A stretch of 30,459 nucleotides of DNA from a virus: positions 1 through 30,459 of IMG/VR virus record IMGVR_UViG_3300013307_000041. One strand, given 5' to 3'. Each line of letters opens with the position of its first letter. The first letter of the stretch is position 1. The notes below the pieces were generated by a model. It worked only from the letters and a program-made list of their open reading frames with translations, was not told where the DNA came from and made no database searches. Shown here piece by piece: positions 8,058 to 16,114 of the stretch. The translations under genes were made by a program, and so were the position numbers.

Positions 8058-9029
8058 TTAACTTTTCTTCTCTAACTTGGCTTTCAGGTCAAAATATGCG
8101 TCCCAGTTGCCGGAGCTGCGCGCTTTTTCCTTCGCTGCTTCGAGCTGGCCGATATTTTTAGCCCCGCCGTTACCTTTGACCTGCGGCGCGCCGTTAACAT
8201 CTTTCTTCGCTTTCGGCGCAGTACCTGCGCGACGGTCAATGTCAGCAATCAGATAGCCGAGGCGAATATGGTCAGTATTATAGGCTTCCTCGATCTCTTG
8301 TCGCAATTTTTCATTACGACCCAGCGCCATAACGGTAAGGGTAGGTTTTTGACTGTTTAGAAGCAAGGCGGCTTGTAAAGGCTCCGGCAGACCCATAACA
8401 AGCTCCTCGGCCTGCTCATAGCCTGCGATGCGCTTAACTGCGGTTGCTCGCTCCTGCTTATAGACTTCGCCACGCTCCTGGAGCTTGGTCTGGAATTGCT
8501 CGGCGCGCGCCTGCTGGGCTTTCTGGTGATTCTCGGCCTCGGCCTTTTTCTCGTACCATTGACCCATTGCCTCGGCCAGTTTCTCCTCGTCATAGTCGAT
8601 CCCGTCATCGCTAAGGGTCGGCTTAGGCGGAAGGTTGTCGAGGGTGGTCGCGGGCTTCTGCTGCGTCTGGGTGGATTGCTGCTTGAGCTGGCGGGACTGC
8701 TCGCGGAGCTGCGCGCGGAGCTGCTTAACCAGCTTGCTATCGCTCTCGCCATCTTCGCCAGCGTCGGGATCGGCTAACGGTTGGCCGTCGAAGGTGAACT
8801 CCTCGCCCTCGTCGTCGTCCTGAACGCCGTTGTTGTCGTTCTGGCGCTCCGGGTCGTTGCCGTCGGTGTCATTAGGATCGCCTTTGCCGTCCGTGTCAGC
8901 GTTGTCGCCCGGATCGGTATCGGTGTCGGTATCGGTGGTGGTTTCCTGCTCTGCACCGCCAGCGCCGCCGCCCTGGTTGGCGTCGTCAAAGGCAGCGTAA
9001 TATTTTAACCATGCGTTACGAAATTTCAT
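8058..9029 (-). CDS. Head scaffolding protein
   Basis: 323 residues (P22 gp8 has 303). After a short start (MKFRNAWLKYYAAFDDANQ) comes a strongly acidic, low-complexity stretch (residues about 20-85) of Asp, Thr, Asn and Gly with repeated DT. Long Gln/Lys/Glu-rich helices fill the middle and end. The basic C-terminal helix (WDAYFDLKAKLEKKS) fits the coat-binding tail of scaffolds. The start at 9029 has GGGGAT upstream; the in-frame ATG at 9053 lacks a site. Position between portal and coat supports the call. Scaffolds diverge quickly, so the evidence is composition and context. Confidence 0.82.
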   Translation of the reverse strand: MKFRNAWLKYYAAFDDANQGGGAGGAEQETTTDTDTDTDPGDNADTDGKGDPNDTDGNDPERQNDNNGVQDDDEGEEFTFDGQPLADPDAGEDGESDSKLVKQLRAQLREQSRQLKQQSTQTQQKPATTLDNLPPKPTLSDDGIDYDEEKLAEAMGQWYEKKAEAENHQKAQQARAEQFQTKLQERGEVYKQERATAVKRIAGYEQAEELVMGLPEPLQAALLLNSQKPTLTVMALGRNEKLRQEIEEAYNTDHIRLGYLIADIDRRAGTAPKAKKDVNGAPQVKGNGGAKNIGQLEAAKEKARSSGNWDAYFDLKAKLEKKS

Positions 9030-9086
9030 TGTAGATCCCCGTTTTTGTTGCATACGCGATGTATTCGCCCATCGGTGGCGGGGATA

Positions 9087-9116
9087 AGTGTAAGAGAAGT
9101 TTTACATGGTTAGCAA
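9087..9116 (-). promoter_or_regulatory. Possible promoter before the scaffold gene
   Basis: In the 128-base gap upstream of the scaffold start, the minus strand has TTGCTA (9116-9111), 18 bases, then TACACT (9092-9087). The bases from the -10 onward (TACACTTATCCC) match 10 of 12 with the site at 6707 (TATACTAATCCC). It could add extra scaffold and coat transcript. Confidence 0.4.
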
Positions 9117-9157
9117 GGGGGAAAGGTTTTAGACCGATCCCCCCAGAGGTGGCGGGC

Positions 9158-9517
9158 TTAACTGGAGGCTTTCGCGTCGTTCACTTTGTCGATGTGAAAC
9201 TTAGCGAGACGGCACAGGAAAAGGATATCCTGATCGGGCGCGAGAGTGGCCGGGACCATGTAATAATCGGCGACCGTTTCGAGGCCGACCTGGCGGCACT
9301 CCGTGGCGCTGATCCGGTACTCCACGCGCGGCGGCATCGCTGGCGGCTCCTGCCCCGGCTCGGTCGCTGCGGCTGCGTCACGGTACTTGGCCCACGATTC
9401 CGGGGTCGGAGGAAAGTCGACGATCCCGTGTTCGTCGTGGATCTCTTTCGCAAGAGTGCGAAAGGTGCGGCCATTCATCGGGCCGCCTAAAAAGTGATAA
9501 CGGCGATCGCTAATCAT
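9158..9517 (-). CDS. Unknown small protein with N-terminal GGPMNG motif
   Basis: 119 residues. It begins with a strand and a GGPMNG turn (YHFLGGPMNGRTFRTL). The same type of start, LIGGPHDGQRH, occurs in the protein at 17720-18079. Small phage proteins with an N-terminal GGP-x-G turn are common and have no firm function. The middle is Pro/Ala-rich (ATEPGQEPPAMPP). The ATG at 9517 overlaps the stop of the upstream gene as ATGA, with AGGAAAC upstream. Its place between portal and scaffold suggests co-expression with head genes. Confidence 0.72.
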   Translation of the reverse strand: MISDRRYHFLGGPMNGRTFRTLAKEIHDEHGIVDFPPTPESWAKYRDAAAATEPGQEPPAMPPRVEYRISATECRQVGLETVADYYMVPATLAPDQDILFLCRLAKFHIDKVNDAKASS

Positions 9518-9930
9518 TGGTCACGTTTCCTTATCATGCCCTGCCACATAAACACGATGGTATCAGATAACAGCTCTTTTACCTCTTCCTCGCCCATCTG
9601 GTCGTAAAGCGTATCAAGCGCGCCGGGGAGCTGCTCCCATAGCGTCCGCTCTCCCTCCTCCACCTGCGCGTCCGTCGGCTGGAGCTGGACCTCGCTCGGG
9701 GCGGGTTCCACTTCGCCAGATTTTACTCGCGGGTGAGCGTTAGCCATGAGGGCCTCGGCCTGCATACCCACCAGCGCGAACGCCGTCGCCAGTGCCGCCA
9801 GATCCTCCTCGGTCGGCTGCTGGATGAACATCTGAGCCAGACGGGCCTCCATCGTGCGCACCGTGTCGCCGATGCCGTTCTCGTCGCACTCGGCAAGAAT
9901 GACCGCGCGCGCTGCTTTTACTTGATCCAT
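9514..9930 (-). CDS. Unknown acidic helical protein
   Basis: 138 residues, acidic, mostly helical, not recognised. Residues about 25-65 form Ala/Leu-rich helices. A Glu/Gln/Pro linker (about 75-100) leads to a C-terminal helix (EEEVKELLSDTIVFMWQGM). The start at 9930 is preceded by GAGAGAGAT. Longer readings reach back through the hairpin and the upstream gene and are rejected. The stop overlaps the next gene as ATGA, so the pair is probably coupled. Confidence 0.7.
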   Translation of the reverse strand: MDQVKAARAVILAECDENGIGDTVRTMEARLAQMFIQQPTEEDLAALATAFALVGMQAEALMANAHPRVKSGEVEPAPSEVQLQPTDAQVEEGERTLWEQLPGALDTLYDQMGEEEVKELLSDTIVFMWQGMIRKRDQ

Positions 9931-9957
9931 GATTATCTCTCTCTTTCGTCGGTGAAT

Positions 9958-9975
9958 GCCCCGGACCTCCGGGGC
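9958..9975 (-). other. Intercistronic hairpin
   Basis: Perfect seven-base GC stem (GCCCCGG / CCGGGGC) with a four-base loop, between the stop at 9983 and the start at 9930. There is no U-tract, so it may mark RNA processing or partial termination rather than a strong terminator. Confidence 0.6.
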
Positions 9976-9982
9976 GGTGTTG

Positions 9983-10420
9983 TTATGCGTTGCCCTGGGC
10001 CTGAGTGCGCAGGAGCTGGAGCATCGGCTCCACGTCGGCCTCTGCGGCGATAGGCGGCAGGTCTGCGAGGTGGTCGCTCTGGCGGCCTTTCTGGTGGTAG
10101 TCCCACAGCGCCATAACGTCGGCTTTTGCATAGCCCGCCAGGATAGCCTGGTGGATCTTGTCCGCTCCGTCCTCTTCGTTAAACTCCAGCACCTGCTCAA
10201 CGGTCGGCATCTGGCCGCCAAAGTGCGCCATCGTGCGGGCCATGACGACCGGGCCAACGCCACGGGACAGGAAGGTGTTACCCAGATCCTCGGAGGAGAT
10301 CATAACGGCGATCTCCGGCTCCTCGGTCGACGGGTGAAATGCCAGCGCCAGGGTAACGAGGCCGCCGCGCGGGGTGATTTCAAAAACGCGGGTGTTTGGG
10401 GTGGTGATAATCTCTTGCAT
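9983..10420 (-). CDS. Unknown protein between portal and scaffold
   Basis: 145 residues, not recognised. The first 60 residues are strand-rich (TRVFEITPRGGLVTLALAFHP, then EIAVMISSEDLG). The rest is helical and acidic, ending with a Gln/Ala tail. The ATG at 10420 has AGAGGAAC upstream and lies about 47 bases after the -10 of a well-formed promoter at 10467-10495. That promoter would drive this gene and the two small genes plus scaffold after it. Confidence 0.7.
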   Translation of the reverse strand: MQEIITTPNTRVFEITPRGGLVTLALAFHPSTEEPEIAVMISSEDLGNTFLSRGVGPVVMARTMAHFGGQMPTVEQVLEFNEEDGADKIHQAILAGYAKADVMALWDYHQKGRQSDHLADLPPIAAEADVEPMLQLLRTQAQGNA

Positions 10421-10466
10421 GATGTTCCTCTCTGGTTAATCACTGTTTCATGATGTTGTGAGAGAA

Positions 10467-10495
10467 AGAATAGCCCGGACTTGCCGGGCTGTAAA
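10467..10495 (-). promoter_or_regulatory. Sigma-70-like promoter behind the portal gene
   Basis: Minus strand TTTACA (10495-10490), 17 bases, TATTCT (10472-10467). The spacer holds the hairpin AGCCCGG / CCGGGCT that follows the portal gene. The -10 extends into TATTCTTTCTCTCAC, like the sites at 18582, 19082 and 28450. Confidence 0.65.
10472..10490 (-). terminator. Possible terminator hairpin after the portal gene
   Basis: Stem AGCCCGG / CCGGGCT with a five-base loop, 32 bases after the portal stop on the minus strand. The following bases are ATTCTTTCTCTC, only partly U-rich, so termination may be incomplete. It coincides with the spacer of the promoter at 10467-10495. Confidence 0.55.
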
Positions 10496-10521
10496 GTGGT
10501 TTTTTAATGGAATCGTTAAAT

Positions 10522-12756
10522 TTATTGCGCGGCACGTTCCAGCGTCGTGTCGGCCTGCTGCTGCGCCTGGCGCTGGGCCAGCTCCTGCGCTGCGCGGTCG
10601 CTCTGCATCTGGTGTCCCTGCCCGATGGCTTTCAGGAAACGATCGGCCTCCTTGTGCGCGTCCTGGCTCTGAGCCGTCACGTACTTCTGGAGGATAGCGA
10701 CGGCGGCCATAAGCTGATCCTGCGGGATAGCTGCGGCCTCGGCCATCGTCTTGACGGTCTGCGCCTGCTTGAGCTGGCCATCTGCCTGCGTACCCTGCGC
10801 CTTGAGCTGCAATTCGATCCGCTTGTTCTCCTGCTCCATCACGGCGGCCTGGCCCTGCTGCGCGACGCCCTGCGCTGCGACCATCTGCGCGTCCGGCTGC
10901 TCCTGCTGGTTCTGCTGGGACTGCTGCACCATCTCTTTCTCCTCGTCCGTCTGCGGCTTCACAATGCCGGACAGGAGGAGCTGCTGGCGGGTGTACTCTT
11001 TGAAGTCCTGGAGGCCCTCGCCGTCCATGTTGGAGATGATCAGGCTCATGACGATCGTCGCGTTCGGGTCGCCCGGCTGCATGGTCGCTAACAGGTTGGT
11101 CAGGCTGCGGACAGTCTGCTGGCGTCGCGTCTGGGAGGACTCGCCGACGTCGGCCACGATCTCGTATTTGCCGCGCTTGAGGTCGTTAATCGCGATCACT
11201 TCTTTGGTCTCGCGGTCGACAACCTTCCCGCTCATCAACACGAGATCGTCGCTCCCGTCCTCCTGCTGGATCCTCACGTAAGACTCGGAGCCGTACACCT
11301 TGCGCGCGGCGGACAGGTAGACGCGGCCACAATGGCGCAACGTCTTGGCGAGGTTGTCCATGTAGAGCGCGCCCTGGCCGTCCATGCGCGAGAAGATGGC
11401 CTCCACGGTCTCGGTCGCCAGGGTGGCCGGCAGCGCTTCGAGTTGGGAGGATCCGACAATCTGCTGGATCGTGCTGCCCGTGTACTGGAGGACGGCAGCG
11501 AGCGCAGGAGAGAGCGGAGTCGCCGGGGTGTACCCCAGAGGCCCGGCAGTCTGTACGACCTCACCAGCGCTGTTACGCAGCGATTTAGCGGGCAGGTACG
11601 CCGGGCGTTTGGTGTTACGATCCCCCCAGGCCTGCGCCAGATTTCCCGGAATCATGTCGATATCCATAATCGGGATGTTGTCGCCGCCGCTCTGCGCTGC
11701 CTGGTCGGCCATCATGGACACGATCAGGTTTTCCAGACGCTGGGCGTCCAGAGCGAGAGTGGCGTGACCCATCACGCGCTCCTGGTTGTCGATGAACGAG
11801 CGGCGCGCGTTGAAGATGAAAATGGGGATCCATTCGAACGGGATCAGCTTCGGCTCCTCGATCCACTCACCGCCGGAGAACAAGCCGCAATAGACCTTGC
11901 GACGCTTAACGGTGCGGTCCTTCTTGCGCTTCCAGCCTGCGGCCTTAAGCTCGTCGAAAACCTGCTCCATGTCGTCCTCGTCGTACACCTCGGTTTCCCC
12001 GGTCAGCGGGTTCTCAAAGGAGACTACGGTCGTGCTCTCGATCTTCACCTCGTAGTAACGGGCGATATAGATCGCGTCTTTGTTGGCCCAGTCGAACCAC
12101 TTACCCGTATTCAGCTCCATCAGGTCCTGCGCGGCCATCGCGTCGGGATAGCGCTCCTCGTACTTCTCCGGGGTCATGCTGAATAGCTCGGCCATCCACA
12201 TAGCATCACTGCGATCGTACATTTTGGAGTCGGGATCCACAAACAGGCACGAGGCCGGATCGTAGATCGGGTAAAACACGATGTGCCGCTCCTCGTTGTC
12301 GGGATCAAACTCGTCCTCCAGCTCGGTGTCCATGCGGAAAGCGCCCATCCCGCCGTCGATGCCGTCGCCGTAGGTGTTATCGACGGACTCCGGCCCGTTG
12401 CTCTCGTTGTAGTCGGCGCGGAATTTGCCGTTCAGCTTATCGGCCAGCTCCTCGGATGCCTTGTCGTCCCTCGGGCGGAAAACCACGGAGACGCGGTTAA
12501 GGCGGTAGTCCGTGATCAGGCGGTCACACTCGCGGGCGACTTTGTTAAGCTCGAATCGAGGGTATTTTTCAAAGCGTTCATCGTCCATCGCAAAGCCGGA
12601 GTTGGTCGACCCTTCCCACTGAGCGCCAGGGATGCGCACAAAGCGCTGCGTTTCGATAATCTTCTTGCGGCTCTGCTCCTCGCTGCTGATCGACTGGCTG
12701 AGGCGCTTACGCGCCGTCTCATGCCAGTTCTGGGCCGACTTGGTGACTCGTGCCAT
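10522..12756 (-). CDS. Portal protein, P22 gp1-like
   Basis: 744 residues (P22 portal has 725). The portal is the 12-subunit ring through which DNA enters and leaves the head and on which gp4 assembles. The first 500 residues carry the P22-type portal core (VARECDRLITDYRLNRVSVVFRP, then YGDGIDGGMGAFRMDTE, then YDPASCLFVDPDSKMYDRSDAMW). The last 170 residues are Gln/Ala-rich helix (QQSQQNQQEQPDAQ and onward), matching the long C-terminal barrel of P22 portal. The ATG at 12756 has GGAG upstream and lies 17 bases after the TerL stop. Confidence 0.92.
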   Translation of the reverse strand: MARVTKSAQNWHETARKRLSQSISSEEQSRKKIIETQRFVRIPGAQWEGSTNSGFAMDDERFEKYPRFELNKVARECDRLITDYRLNRVSVVFRPRDDKASEELADKLNGKFRADYNESNGPESVDNTYGDGIDGGMGAFRMDTELEDEFDPDNEERHIVFYPIYDPASCLFVDPDSKMYDRSDAMWMAELFSMTPEKYEERYPDAMAAQDLMELNTGKWFDWANKDAIYIARYYEVKIESTTVVSFENPLTGETEVYDEDDMEQVFDELKAAGWKRKKDRTVKRRKVYCGLFSGGEWIEEPKLIPFEWIPIFIFNARRSFIDNQERVMGHATLALDAQRLENLIVSMMADQAAQSGGDNIPIMDIDMIPGNLAQAWGDRNTKRPAYLPAKSLRNSAGEVVQTAGPLGYTPATPLSPALAAVLQYTGSTIQQIVGSSQLEALPATLATETVEAIFSRMDGQGALYMDNLAKTLRHCGRVYLSAARKVYGSESYVRIQQEDGSDDLVLMSGKVVDRETKEVIAINDLKRGKYEIVADVGESSQTRRQQTVRSLTNLLATMQPGDPNATIVMSLIISNMDGEGLQDFKEYTRQQLLLSGIVKPQTDEEKEMVQQSQQNQQEQPDAQMVAAQGVAQQGQAAVMEQENKRIELQLKAQGTQADGQLKQAQTVKTMAEAAAIPQDQLMAAVAILQKYVTAQSQDAHKEADRFLKAIGQGHQMQSDRAAQELAQRQAQQQADTTLERAAQ

Positions 12757-12773
12757 TGTGTTCTCCGTGGGTG

Positions 12774-14396
12774 TCAGTAGTTGCTCGGCACATTATAGCC
12801 GTGATAGTCGTCGGTTTTCACGCGCTCCGGCGGCTGCATCATCATGCAAAGCACGTCGGCCATGCCTGGCGACTTCATTTTGAGCTTGGTGCGCATCTGC
12901 GGCTTAGGCATACGCGCAAACTTGCCGTTGGTGTTGTAAACACGCGGAATACGGCACACCTCGGCGCGGAGCTTCTGCATATGCTCCCCGATCCCCTCTC
13001 TGTCGAGGCTGATCAGCTCGTCCGGGTTGTGGTAAATCTTCTTAACGACGGCCTCATAGGTCTTTTCGAAGCGACGGCGCAAGAGATACATATCCTGGCT
13101 TCCCCGGTTCGCAAAAGCATCAATATTTTTCTGGAGGTTGTCGCCCTCGGTCTTGTTGTTGAGCCAGTGATCCAGTTCCACCAGCTCGTCCGGGCCTTTG
13201 ACGCCCTCCCCGGCGTTGTAGCCGTCCACAATGACGTTAGTCCCGGCGTAAGCCTCCGTAACCTGGCGACGCAGGCCAGCACCCAGCCCGGCACGGTCCC
13301 ATACGAACGCCTCTACGCCGTGGCTCTTGGCCTCACTGATAGCCCGATCTACCGCATCGTTAGCGTCGCCCTCATACCACTCGGACATAAGCGTAACGAC
13401 GGACCCCTGGCGCTCGCCATACGCCTTGTTATCGGTCCCGACGTCCGCCGGGTCGAGTGCGCCGATGCGCATCCCGGAGGCAGCAAATCCGAGGACCTTG
13501 TGAGCATCGATCGCGGCGTCGAACCACTCCGCCGGAATGATGGCATCCGGCACGGTGTCGTTGAAATGACCTTCCCAGACGTGATCAAACAGCGCGCGGG
13601 AGAGGGTTTTCCGGTCAAACTCCATTTCGGCGCGCAGTTCAGGCGGAAACCACGGATTATCCGACCAGTTGACGCGGATCACGAGGTGGAGATCGTCCTC
13701 GTAGATGCCGTCACGGAGGAGATCCTCCCAGAACGGATTGATAAATCGCTTCGAAAACGGGTCCTCACTCGATCCGGGGTTGGCGGTGAACAACATGATC
13801 CCGCCCTGCTCGCGCATGGTAGGCGTCAGCTTGCGGATTGACTCCTCGGAGAAGGTCTGCGCCTCCTCACCCCAGAAGCGTTTGAAGCCGAACGCGGATT
13901 TCACGCCGTCCGGGTCGCGGGCCATCCCCTTAAACCGGATGTTCGCGCCGTTCTCGTGGCGGATCTCCTTCTCCAGAATCTCGAAGCCGTCCAGACCGTA
14001 CTCCTCGATCCGGTTGGCGAGGAGCGGGTGGACAGAATCCTTGATCGATGCCTGAAACTCACGCAGGCACATAGCGCTCGCGGCCTCGTCGTGTGCGTCT
14101 GCGCCCACCAGCCCGCCGACGGTGAGCGACTTACCGGAGCCACGGCCCCCGACCAGGATAACGAAGCGCTTCGGACGCAGGAGGATCGGGGTCAGACACT
14201 CGGCGATCGTAATGTCGTGCGGGTCGCTGGTGTACTCCCACACGCCGTTAACCTTGCGCATGTTGTAGCAGTGCTGGGCCAGCTCGCCGTCCGGGCGATA
14301 GACGCCGTAAACGAGGCCGCCAGTGCGCGCCTTGTAGCGGAGCTGGGCCTCCAGCCGGGCGATGCGCTCCATCGCTTCCTTACGATTTTTTGCCAT
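12774..14396 (-). CDS. Terminase large subunit (Sf6 gp2-like)
   Basis: 540 residues. The packaging ATPase and nuclease: it pumps DNA through the portal and cuts the concatemer. Walker A is GGRGSGKS (83-90), Walker B is RFWGEE (173-178), and the coupling motif is TAN in FTANPGSS (about 203-209). The RNase-H-like nuclease starts at ALDPADVG (Asp315). Segments resemble Sf6 gp2 (ARELQNSISDSV against LREFQASIKDSV; GAGLRRQVTEAYAG against GAGLRRQTTEAFSG). The start at 14396 has AGGGGGCC upstream and overlaps the HExxH gene by 17 bases. Longer readings to 14726 lie entirely over that gene and are rejected. Sf6-type terminases package by a headful mechanism; no pac site was identified here. Confidence 0.94.
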   Translation of the reverse strand: MAKNRKEAMERIARLEAQLRYKARTGGLVYGVYRPDGELAQHCYNMRKVNGVWEYTSDPHDITIAECLTPILLRPKRFVILVGGRGSGKSLTVGGLVGADAHDEAASAMCLREFQASIKDSVHPLLANRIEEYGLDGFEILEKEIRHENGANIRFKGMARDPDGVKSAFGFKRFWGEEAQTFSEESIRKLTPTMREQGGIMLFTANPGSSEDPFSKRFINPFWEDLLRDGIYEDDLHLVIRVNWSDNPWFPPELRAEMEFDRKTLSRALFDHVWEGHFNDTVPDAIIPAEWFDAAIDAHKVLGFAASGMRIGALDPADVGTDNKAYGERQGSVVTLMSEWYEGDANDAVDRAISEAKSHGVEAFVWDRAGLGAGLRRQVTEAYAGTNVIVDGYNAGEGVKGPDELVELDHWLNNKTEGDNLQKNIDAFANRGSQDMYLLRRRFEKTYEAVVKKIYHNPDELISLDREGIGEHMQKLRAEVCRIPRVYNTNGKFARMPKPQMRTKLKMKSPGMADVLCMMMQPPERVKTDDYHGYNVPSNY

Positions 14397-14820
14397 CGTC
14401 GGCCCCCTTGTGAGCGAACAACGTCGAGGCGGCCATAAAGCCGTGATAGGCGAGGTCCTCGGCAAAGTAGGCCTGGTGCTCGTCGTTATCCAGGTCTGGC
14501 CGGACGCCCGCATGACGCCAGATGTTATTGATCGCGTGGACGTTCTCGTGGACCACGCGGCCCAGGAGCTGGTTAGGGTTCGGCACGTAACGCAGGCCGA
14601 TAAACTGATACCGGAAGCCGTCGATCGTGACGTCGTGGCAGAGCGCCCCGGCTCCCTGGGAATATTCTTTGACCTTATGGAGATTAACGCCCGCCTTGCG
14701 CACTCTGTCCAGGTCGTCGAGGTCATACCAGACGACTAACGTCCGGTACATATCGATCAGGTGCTGCGGCAGGCCGGACGCCTCGATCCTCTCTCGGATG
14801 GGCTTATTTTTTCTGGTCAT
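14380..14820 (-). CDS. HExxH zinc-metallopeptidase-like protein between the terminase genes
   Basis: 146 residues. It has a VVHENVHAI segment (HExxH, His91-His95) and a following acidic helix NDEHQAYFAEDLA, in which Glu114 could be the third zinc ligand. This is the layout of short gluzincin-like domains seen in uncharacterised phage proteins. The N-terminus is basic, then has WYDLDDLDRVRKAG. No signal peptide or membrane segment is seen, so it would act in the cytoplasm. It overlaps the TerS candidate by 17 bases and TerL by 17 bases, so all three are probably made together. A role in head maturation or in cutting a host protein is possible, but neither is shown. The motif is clear; the activity is inferred. 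Confidence 0.75.
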   Translation of the reverse strand: MTRKNKPIRERIEASGLPQHLIDMYRTLVVWYDLDDLDRVRKAGVNLHKVKEYSQGAGALCHDVTIDGFRYQFIGLRYVPNPNQLLGRVVHENVHAINNIWRHAGVRPDLDNDEHQAYFAEDLAYHGFMAASTLFAHKGADDGKKS

Positions 14821-15325
14821 TGAGCATCGTCTCCAGCTTCTCCAGTCGCTCGATCAGGTCGGACAGTTCTTCGACCTCGGCACCGTGGCGGATCATCTTA
14901 ACGACGACCTCGGCAGCGTCGAACGGCAGGAGGCCATCCGCGACGGCCTGCGTCACCTCCAGGATCTTGTCGCTGGCTTTCGTGCTTTTCAGTTCGAAGT
15001 TGTAGAGCGGTGCGGTCGGCTTAACGTAGGGGATCAGGCGACTGAGAATGTCGCGCATCATGGCCGGGTCGTGGAGCGACATCTGGATCGCGCGCTGCAC
15101 GAACATATCTTCGGTCAGCGTCACCTCCACCAGCTCGTCCTCCTGCCGGACCTTGCCCGTGTCCGGGTCCTCCACGTCGACCTTGCGCCCGGTCTTTTCC
15201 TTCACCTTCACTTTGCGCAAGGCGTCGAGTAGCAGGGTGCGGAATTGCTTCTCCCGCCCGCGTCGCTGCGGCTGGTTGTCACTGCTGAATCGGTTGCCTT
15301 TCTTGAGGTTCTGCTCGTTCGCCAT
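14804..15325 (-). CDS. Putative terminase small subunit
   Basis: 173 residues. The N-terminus is basic and Asn/Gln/Arg-rich (KKGNRFSSDNQPQRRGREKQF), a start seen in phage DNA-packaging proteins. A middle segment EDMFVQRAIQMSLHDPAMMRDILSRL suggests a helical core. The C-terminus is a Glu/Leu coiled coil (EELSDLIERLEKLETMLN) suited to ring assembly. Small terminase subunits choose the packaging start and stimulate TerL. It does not look like P22 gp3 or Sf6 gp1, so the call rests on position upstream of TerL and on the basic, helical build. The ATG at 15325 has GGAGGA 11 bases upstream, and that site lies inside a hairpin arm. Confidence 0.6.
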   Translation of the reverse strand: MANEQNLKKGNRFSSDNQPQRRGREKQFRTLLLDALRKVKVKEKTGRKVDVEDPDTGKVRQEDELVEVTLTEDMFVQRAIQMSLHDPAMMRDILSRLIPYVKPTAPLYNFELKSTKASDKILEVTQAVADGLLPFDAAEVVVKMIRHGAEVEELSDLIERLEKLETMLNDQKK

Positions 15326-15328
15326 GAT

Positions 15329-15379
15329 AAAAAAAATCCTCCGGTTGCTCCTGGATGTTTACAGGGTTCGCGGAGGATT
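15329..15379 (-). promoter_or_regulatory. Hairpin with U-tract covering the TerS ribosome binding site
   Basis: A perfect nine-base inverted repeat (CGGAGGATT at 15371-15379, AATCCTCCG at 15335-15343) encloses a second small stem CCTG / CAGG. On the minus strand the downstream arm contains GGAGGA, the ribosome site of the TerS candidate, and is followed directly by a run of eight T. It has the form of a terminator, yet the start codon lies about 9 bases beyond the arm. It can be read as an attenuator or a translational switch. Confidence 0.7.
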
Positions 15380-15401
15380 GTCGACTATCACGGGACTGTT
15401 A

Positions 15402-15707
15402 TCAAGTATGCCGACCCGTGGAGAGGTCCGGGCACAGGTGCATATTCGACGCGGTGATGGGCCAGGGGCTAACCGGGTGACGGAACGCCAGGGCATCGGC
15501 GCGCTTGGCGATATATCCTTTCACCCTGCCGCTACGCTTCTGCCGACTGCCGGACTCGCACAGGGTGCAATATCCGGTCTCGGTGTAGCGGATGAAGTGG
15601 AGGCGGTGCGCCGGACACTCCGAACCGTGGTAATACTTCACCTTGTGGATCAGCGCCTCGGACCGCGAGGTGGGGAGGACGGTCTCCCCGGTGTCGAGGG
15701 TCGCCAT
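15402..15707 (-). CDS. Small zinc-binding protein
   Basis: 101 residues. A metal-binding module lies at about residues 25-51: YYHGSECPAH, then RYTETGYCTLC, that is C-x2-H and C-x2-C. The same layout (Y-x-G-x-x-C-x-x-H, R-Y, C-x2-C) is found as the N-terminal zinc knuckle of phage HNH-type nucleases, but no HNH core follows, so nuclease activity is not supported. The C-terminus has no recognisable fold. The ATG at 15707 overlaps the stop of the upstream gene (TGATG) with GGGAG upstream. Confidence 0.65.
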   Translation of the reverse strand: MATLDTGETVLPTSRSEALIHKVKYYHGSECPAHRLHFIRYTETGYCTLCESGSRQKRSGRVKGYIAKRADALAFRHPVSPWPITASNMHLCPDLSTGRHT

Positions 15708-16087
15708 CAGTCGTTACTCCCGCCGCTGCTGCCGCTGTCACTGCTGCCGGAGTCATAGCTCCCGCCGTCGTCGTGGCTGGGGTGGTGCGAGCTGCTGGAG
15801 TGGGTGCGGTGGCCGCTGTCGTCCCAGTTGTGGCTATGGGCCGGATTGAGCGGCGAGGTCAGCGATAGCGGATTGGTCGGGTCGAGGTCGTCGCCCTGGT
15901 TGCGCAGGCTGCGGCGGGTCGGGTCACTGCGGAGCGCGGTCTGGGTACGGTAGCCCCGGCGCTCTGCGTCGAGCTGGGAGGCGATGCGCTGTACGCACGA
16001 GATGCAAGCGTAATCATCGCTCTCTGTCCAGCCTCTCGGCGTCTGCTTGCCACAGTGGCGGCAGGTCTTGAATCGTTTAAGGGTCAT
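15707..16087 (-). CDS. Zinc-ribbon protein with Ser/His/Asp-rich tail
   Basis: 126 residues. Two CxxC pairs near the N-terminus (CRHCGK and CISCVQR, about residues 9-34) form a zinc ribbon. Residues about 95-126 are low complexity (SSSSHHPSHDDGGSYDSG and onward). There is no membrane segment. The function is unknown; a nucleic-acid or protein-binding adaptor is one guess. The start at 16087 has GAGAG upstream. It lies behind the promoter and hairpin at 16115-16148 and is coupled to the next gene. Confidence 0.68.
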   Translation of the reverse strand: MTLKRFKTCRHCGKQTPRGWTESDDYACISCVQRIASQLDAERRGYRTQTALRSDPTRRSLRNQGDDLDPTNPLSLTSPLNPAHSHNWDDSGHRTHSSSSHHPSHDDGGSYDSGSSDSGSSGGSND

Positions 16088-16114
16088 GGTGATCTCTCGT
16101 CTGGGTGGAAAACA

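Noticed and set aside
12750-13841. 363-residue plus-strand frame opposite TerL
   Set aside because: TerL motifs on the minus strand are unambiguous, and no ribosome site or domain is seen on the plus strand.
14397-14726. N-terminal extension of TerL to 650 residues
   Set aside because: It overlaps the whole HExxH gene in another frame and has no ribosome site; the ATG at 14396 fits Sf6-like TerL.
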